From assembly GCA_052035915.1 (NCBI GenBank), contig JBPOHE010000146.1:1-8027 (forward strand): a DNA stretch of 8,027 nucleotides. Direction: 5' to 3'. This DNA is from JBPOHE01 sp052035915 (GTDB lineage Bacteria; Pseudomonadota; Gammaproteobacteria; Chromatiales; Chromatiaceae). Of this stretch, positions 5,885 through 8,027 are shown in pieces. The notes under the pieces were generated by a model. It searched no databases. It worked only from the letters and a program-made list of their open reading frames with translations, and was not told the DNA's origin. Positions within the stretch are counted from its first letter, which is position 1. Each line of letters starts with the position of its first letter. Position numbers and translations under genes: made by a program.

Positions 5885-6784
5885 TCAACGGGCCAAGCGG
5901 GCGCGAACATCCACCCAGGTATCCGCCATCCCTAACAACGCCAACAACATGGCGGGATAGGGCATGGCCAGGAGTACCGTGACATAGAGGGCGGTCAACA
6001 AGGCGAAACGCAGCCTGTGCCCGGCAAGCAGGCCATGCACCACCGCCAACCCCTGAAGAACAAAGGCGCTGGCCAGAACCAGACCCAGAGACCTGGCCCA
6101 GTCTCCCCCCGACGCCGATCCCAACCACCACGGCAACATCAGCAACAGCCCGCCATAGGCTACGAACTTGTGCAGGCGCAACAGGCGAAACTCGATCCCG
6201 AACCCTCCCGGGTTGTACAACATGGCCTGCCACCAGCGGGCCAGAAAGAGGCTCAGGATCATTTGCAAGAAAAAGCCCGCCACCACCGCCCCCGTCATCC
6301 ATTGCAGTACCTGTTCCAGTAGGGCGCTCTCCTGCTCGCTGGTAAGCTGCTGGGTCCGCCCCAGGGTGTGGACGATAGGCGCTACCAAGTCACGCCATTG
6401 GGCCGTTGGATCCGGCTCCCACACCAGGTAGAAGGCCACCACCAGGATACAGATGGCCAGGGCGGACTCGATGGTCGCCGCCAGTGAACGGGTTGAGCGC
6501 AGCACCGCGCCCAGCGACAGCATCGGCAACCACAACAGGAGCGCCAGGACCAATACGGCCCCCGGATGTCCGAACACCACCAGGGAGATCAGGCCCAACC
6601 CCAGACTGGCCAGGGCGGCCACGATCAAGGCCTGGGTGATCCCTTCCCTCAAGGTGACCAGGCCCAGCGAAGCCGAACTCAATAAACTCAGAGGCGGCAC
6701 CAGCCAAGCCGTGACGGCCAGACCAGCCGCCGCCACGGCCGCCTGAGAGCGGCCCTGCATGATAAAGGAGGCCAGCACCCGCAT
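5885..6784 (-). CDS. DUF2232-family polytopic membrane protein
   Basis: A 299-residue, very hydrophobic protein with about eight likely membrane segments (near 14-44, 50-71, 74-94, 104-121, 160-183, 207-222, 231-253 and 258-287). A polar loop lies at 122-158. The NPGGFGIEFRLLRLHK stretch (191-206) and the C-terminal GMADTWVDVR are the parts recognised as typical of DUF2232 proteins encoded between rpsR and rplI in gammaproteobacteria. No biochemical function is established. The gene is sandwiched between S18 and L9 genes, 51 and 43 bp away, so it is presumably co-transcribed with them. The start is less certain: ATG 6784 has only a weak upstream site, and M9 (6760) is an alternative that would keep all membrane segments. 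Family assignment is by context and motif recall. Confidence 0.85.
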   Translation of the reverse strand: MRVLASFIMQGRSQAAVAAAGLAVTAWLVPPLSLLSSASLGLVTLREGITQALIVAALASLGLGLISLVVFGHPGAVLVLALLLWLPMLSLGAVLRSTRSLAATIESALAICILVVAFYLVWEPDPTAQWRDLVAPIVHTLGRTQQLTSEQESALLEQVLQWMTGAVVAGFFLQMILSLFLARWWQAMLYNPGGFGIEFRLLRLHKFVAYGGLLLMLPWWLGSASGGDWARSLGLVLASAFVLQGLAVVHGLLAGHRLRFALLTALYVTVLLAMPYPAMLLALLGMADTWVDVRARLAR

Positions 6785-6817
6785 CTCGGAAGTTCACCGC
6801 CGGGGTGATCGGGGTCC

Positions 6818-6835
6818 GGGCGTGGGAAGACGCCC
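6818..6835 (-). other. Hairpin directly after rpsR
   Basis: GGGCGT-CTTCCC-ACGCCC on the minus strand forms a perfect six-pair stem with a six-base loop, starting at the first base after the rpsR stop. No U tract follows, so it is not a classical terminator. It could protect or process the mRNA between rpsR and the membrane-protein gene. Confidence 0.4.
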
Positions 6836-7060
6836 TCAGTGCCGGTCGGTGAAAGGCAGCAGGGCGAGGAAACGCGCCCGCTTGATCGCCGTGGCCAATT
6901 GCCGCTGATACTTGGCCTTGGTGCCGGTGATCCGGCTGGGCACGATCTTGCCCGACTCGCTGACATAGGCCTTGAGCAGGTTGAGATCCTTGTAATCGAT
7001 CTCTTTGATGCCTTCGGCGGTGAAACGACAGAACTTCTTGCGACGGAAAAAACGCGACAT
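6836..7060 (-). CDS. rpsR: 30S ribosomal protein S18
   Basis: A 74-residue S18 (E. coli 75), which binds the 16S platform as a heterodimer with S6. The family signature is nearly complete: FFRRKKFCRF (4-13), IDYKDLNLLKAYVSESGKI (21-39), PSRITGT (41-47) and RQLATAIKRARFLALLPFTD (53-72). GAGG upstream supports ATG 7060. It follows rpsF after 37 bp. priB, which lies between rpsF and rpsR in enterics, is absent here. Confidence 0.98.
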   Translation of the reverse strand: MSRFFRRKKFCRFTAEGIKEIDYKDLNLLKAYVSESGKIVPSRITGTKAKYQRQLATAIKRARFLALLPFTDRH

Positions 7061-7097
7061 ATTTGATACCCTCGGCTATTCGATGCTTACCAACAAC

Positions 7098-7484
7098 TCA
7101 GTCTTGATCGTCGTCGCCGGCGGAATCCGCATCCGCCGCCCGGCCACCACCTTCCGAACGCTCTTCATGAGACTTGATCAAAGGCGAAGGCCCGGTGACG
7201 GCCTCGGTCTGACGCACGACCAGGCTGCGCAAGACGGCGTCGTTGAAGCGGAAGGCATTCTCCAGCTCATGCAGGACCTCGCCGCTGCACTCGATATTCA
7301 TGAGCACGTAATGGGCCTTGTGAACCTTGTTGACCGGATAGGCCAACTGGCGCCGACCCCAGTCCTCGAGCCGGTGGACGGCCCCGCCGTGGGACTCGAT
7401 CATCTGCCGGTAGCGGTCAACCATGCCCGGCACCTGCTCGCTCTGGTCCGGATGGACCATAAACACGATTTCGTAATGACGCAT
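7098..7484 (-). CDS. rpsF: 30S ribosomal protein S6
   Basis: A 128-residue S6, partner of S18 in the small-subunit platform. Recognisable parts: MRHYEIVFMVHPDQSEQVP (1-19), the strand-rich core LEDWGRRQLAYPVNKVHKAH (39-58), YVLMNIE (59-65) and FRFNDAVLRSLV (78-89). The last 25 residues are an acidic, glycine/alanine-rich tail. In E. coli the S6 C-terminus is where RimK adds glutamates; whether that happens here is unknown. ATG 7484 has a strong AGGGGAG four bases upstream. It is the first gene of the cluster, with its own leader and promoter candidate. Confidence 0.98.
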   Translation of the reverse strand: MRHYEIVFMVHPDQSEQVPGMVDRYRQMIESHGGAVHRLEDWGRRQLAYPVNKVHKAHYVLMNIECSGEVLHELENAFRFNDAVLRSLVVRQTEAVTGPSPLIKSHEERSEGGGRAADADSAGDDDQD

Positions 7485-7571
7485 GCAACTCCCCTCACGG
7501 ATTAAAGCCTCCCGCGGACGCGGTGAAGCAAGGAGCTTCAGCCCTCGAACATCACTGGGCCAAAGATAAAG
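7485..7571 (-). promoter_or_regulatory. Structured rpsF leader, possible S6:S18 autoregulatory site
   Basis: The roughly 87-base leader can form adjacent hairpins: GCCC/GGGC (7541-7560), TGAAGC/GCTTCA (7524-7540) and CCGC/GCGG (7512-7523). An alternative, longer hairpin pairs the 7525-7529 segment with 7507-7511, enclosing the CCGC/GCGG stem with one bulged base, and excludes the middle hairpin. S6:S18 complexes are known to repress rpsF operons through a leader structure with an exposed CCG; CCG triplets occur here. Assignment to that regulator is inference. Confidence 0.4.
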
Positions 7572-7577
7572 CGGGAA

Positions 7578-7607
7578 ATCATACTAGCCTTTTAGGAGGT
7601 GAAACAA
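7578..7607 (-). promoter_or_regulatory. Likely promoter of the rpsF cluster
   Basis: On the minus strand TTGTTT (7607-7602), an 18-bp spacer and TATGAT (7583-7578) form a sigma-70-type promoter with a good -10 and a half-matching -35. Transcription would start near 7571. No better match was seen between here and the rpsF start. Confidence 0.55.
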
Positions 7608-7771
7608 GCCGTCGGATGATTCCTTGCTTTCTGGGGATCGCCCCATGCCAACAGCCCGTATCTGGCCAACCCCGCCGAACCGGAAAGATCGCTAGGAGAT
7701 CACCATCCCTGGCTTTTCAGCACCATGGCGAAACCTCGGAGAGAGGCGAGTTTTTCTGAATGCAGAGTAAT

Positions 7772-7790
7772 ACCGATTTCTGTTGGGTCT
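7772..7790. repeat. 19-bp direct repeat, left copy
   Basis: ACCGATTTCTGTTGGGTCT. It matches the copy at 7972-7990 at 17 of 19 positions and lies exactly 200 bp from it. The two flank the palindromic AT-rich island. Confidence 0.5.
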
Positions 7791-7861
7791 TTACGAATTG
7801 GCCGCCGGGGAGCTGGCCCGTCTGCCTGTCGACGCTTCCGGGCATGGGTTCTTTTAGCTGG

Positions 7862-7890
7862 TATATTGTTCTCCTAGAGAGAACAATATA
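7862..7890. promoter_or_regulatory. Perfect 12-bp palindrome, operator-like
   Basis: TATATTGTTCTC, a five-base CTAGA centre, then GAGAACAATATA. It is perfectly symmetric, AT-rich at the edges, and has the shape of a dimeric regulator operator. A plus-strand promoter-like pair, TTGTTC (7866-7871) and TAAATA (7889-7894) 17 bp apart, overlaps it. The target gene and regulator are not in the window. Confidence 0.5.
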
Positions 7891-7906
7891 AATATTTATA
7901 GCGAAT

Positions 7907-7925
7907 TGTTCTCTAAAAAAGAACA
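7907..7925. promoter_or_regulatory. Second TGTTCT...AGAACA palindrome
   Basis: TGTTCT (7907-7912), seven bases, AGAACA (7920-7925). It shares the TTGTTCTC half-site with the palindrome at 7862-7890. The centres are about 40 bp apart, close to four helical turns. Confidence 0.45.
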
Positions 7926-7971
7926 GTAAATGGCCATTTTCAGCCCATGCCCGGAACCATGAAGCACTCAC

Positions 7972-7990
7972 ACCGATTCCTCTTGGGTCT
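7972..7990. repeat. 19-bp direct repeat, right copy
   Basis: ACCGATTCCTCTTGGGTCT, the partner of 7772-7790 with two mismatches. Confidence 0.5.
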
Positions 7991-8027
7991 GGCCTACATT
8001 AACGGATGATGATGTTGCCCCGAGCCC

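Larger units (their letters stand above)
7836..7956. repeat. AT-rich island framed by a 13-bp inverted repeat
   Basis: TTCCGGGCATGGG (7836-7848) and its exact complement CCCATGCCCGGAA (7944-7956) enclose about 95 bp of roughly 30% GC by hand count, against a GC-rich background. The interior holds two palindromes (7862-7890 and 7907-7925). It could be a small non-autonomous mobile element with terminal inverted repeats, or a control region. No target-site duplication is obvious immediately outside the inverted repeats, and no convincing gene lies inside. Confidence 0.55.
7608..8027. other. Non-coding region upstream of the rpsF promoter
   Basis: Apart from the repeats and palindromes listed separately, nothing convincing was found here. 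No tRNA fold was recognised, and no open frame had protein-like composition or family similarity. Whatever gene precedes the rpsF cluster begins or ends beyond the right edge. Confidence 0.5.

Noticed and set aside
5842..5910. N-terminal extension of L9 to a start at 5910
   Set aside because: The extra 23 residues are not part of L9; the start at 5841 gives the exact family N-terminus and has a ribosome site.
7735..7755. CTCG...CGAG hairpin followed by TTTTT on the plus strand, terminator-like
   Set aside because: Only a four-pair stem with an eight-base loop, and no plus-strand gene upstream that would need a terminator.
7717..7971. An 84-codon minus-strand frame starting at GTG and crossing the palindromic island
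   Set aside because: No family similarity recognised, composition changes along its length with the palindromes, and a frame of this size can arise by chance.

Overview
The window comes from a GC-rich bacterium, most likely a gammaproteobacterium (a Chromatiales-like sulfur oxidiser would fit). The basis is the gene order rpsF-rpsR-DUF2232-rplI-dnaB-alr-radA, the lack of priB between rpsF and rpsR, and protein sequences that look proteobacterial. This is inference from recognised families; no database search was run.

Layout, left to right. (1) Bases 1-521, minus strand: the 5' part of a gene for a secreted protein that runs off the left edge. It has a clear Shine-Dalgarno and signal peptide. 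Its reading frame is interrupted, without being broken, by two copies of a 62-bp palindromic repeat and by a third, unrelated GC-rich palindrome. (2) Bases 522-789: a short divergent intergenic region. (3) Bases 790-1371, plus strand: an AMMECR1-domain protein (AmmeMemoRadiSam system protein A) without visible partner genes. (4) Bases 1368-7484, minus strand: a housekeeping cluster transcribed right to left. It encodes ribosomal proteins S6 and S18, a polytopic DUF2232 membrane protein, ribosomal protein L9, replicative helicase DnaB, alanine racemase and the DNA-repair ATPase RadA. dnaB-alr-radA are joined by 1-bp and 8-bp overlaps. radA ends tail to tail with the AMMECR1 gene inside one CTAG tetranucleotide. 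(5) Bases 7485-8027: a non-coding region with a likely rpsF promoter, a structured leader, and a conspicuous AT-rich island that contains two operator-like palindromes and is framed by a 13-bp inverted repeat.

The cluster links translation (S6, S18, L9), replication (DnaB), cell-wall precursor supply (D-alanine from Alr) and recombination repair (RadA). The coding part is ordinary. The unusual signals are the in-frame palindromic elements in the secreted-protein gene at the left end and the palindromic AT-rich island at the right end.
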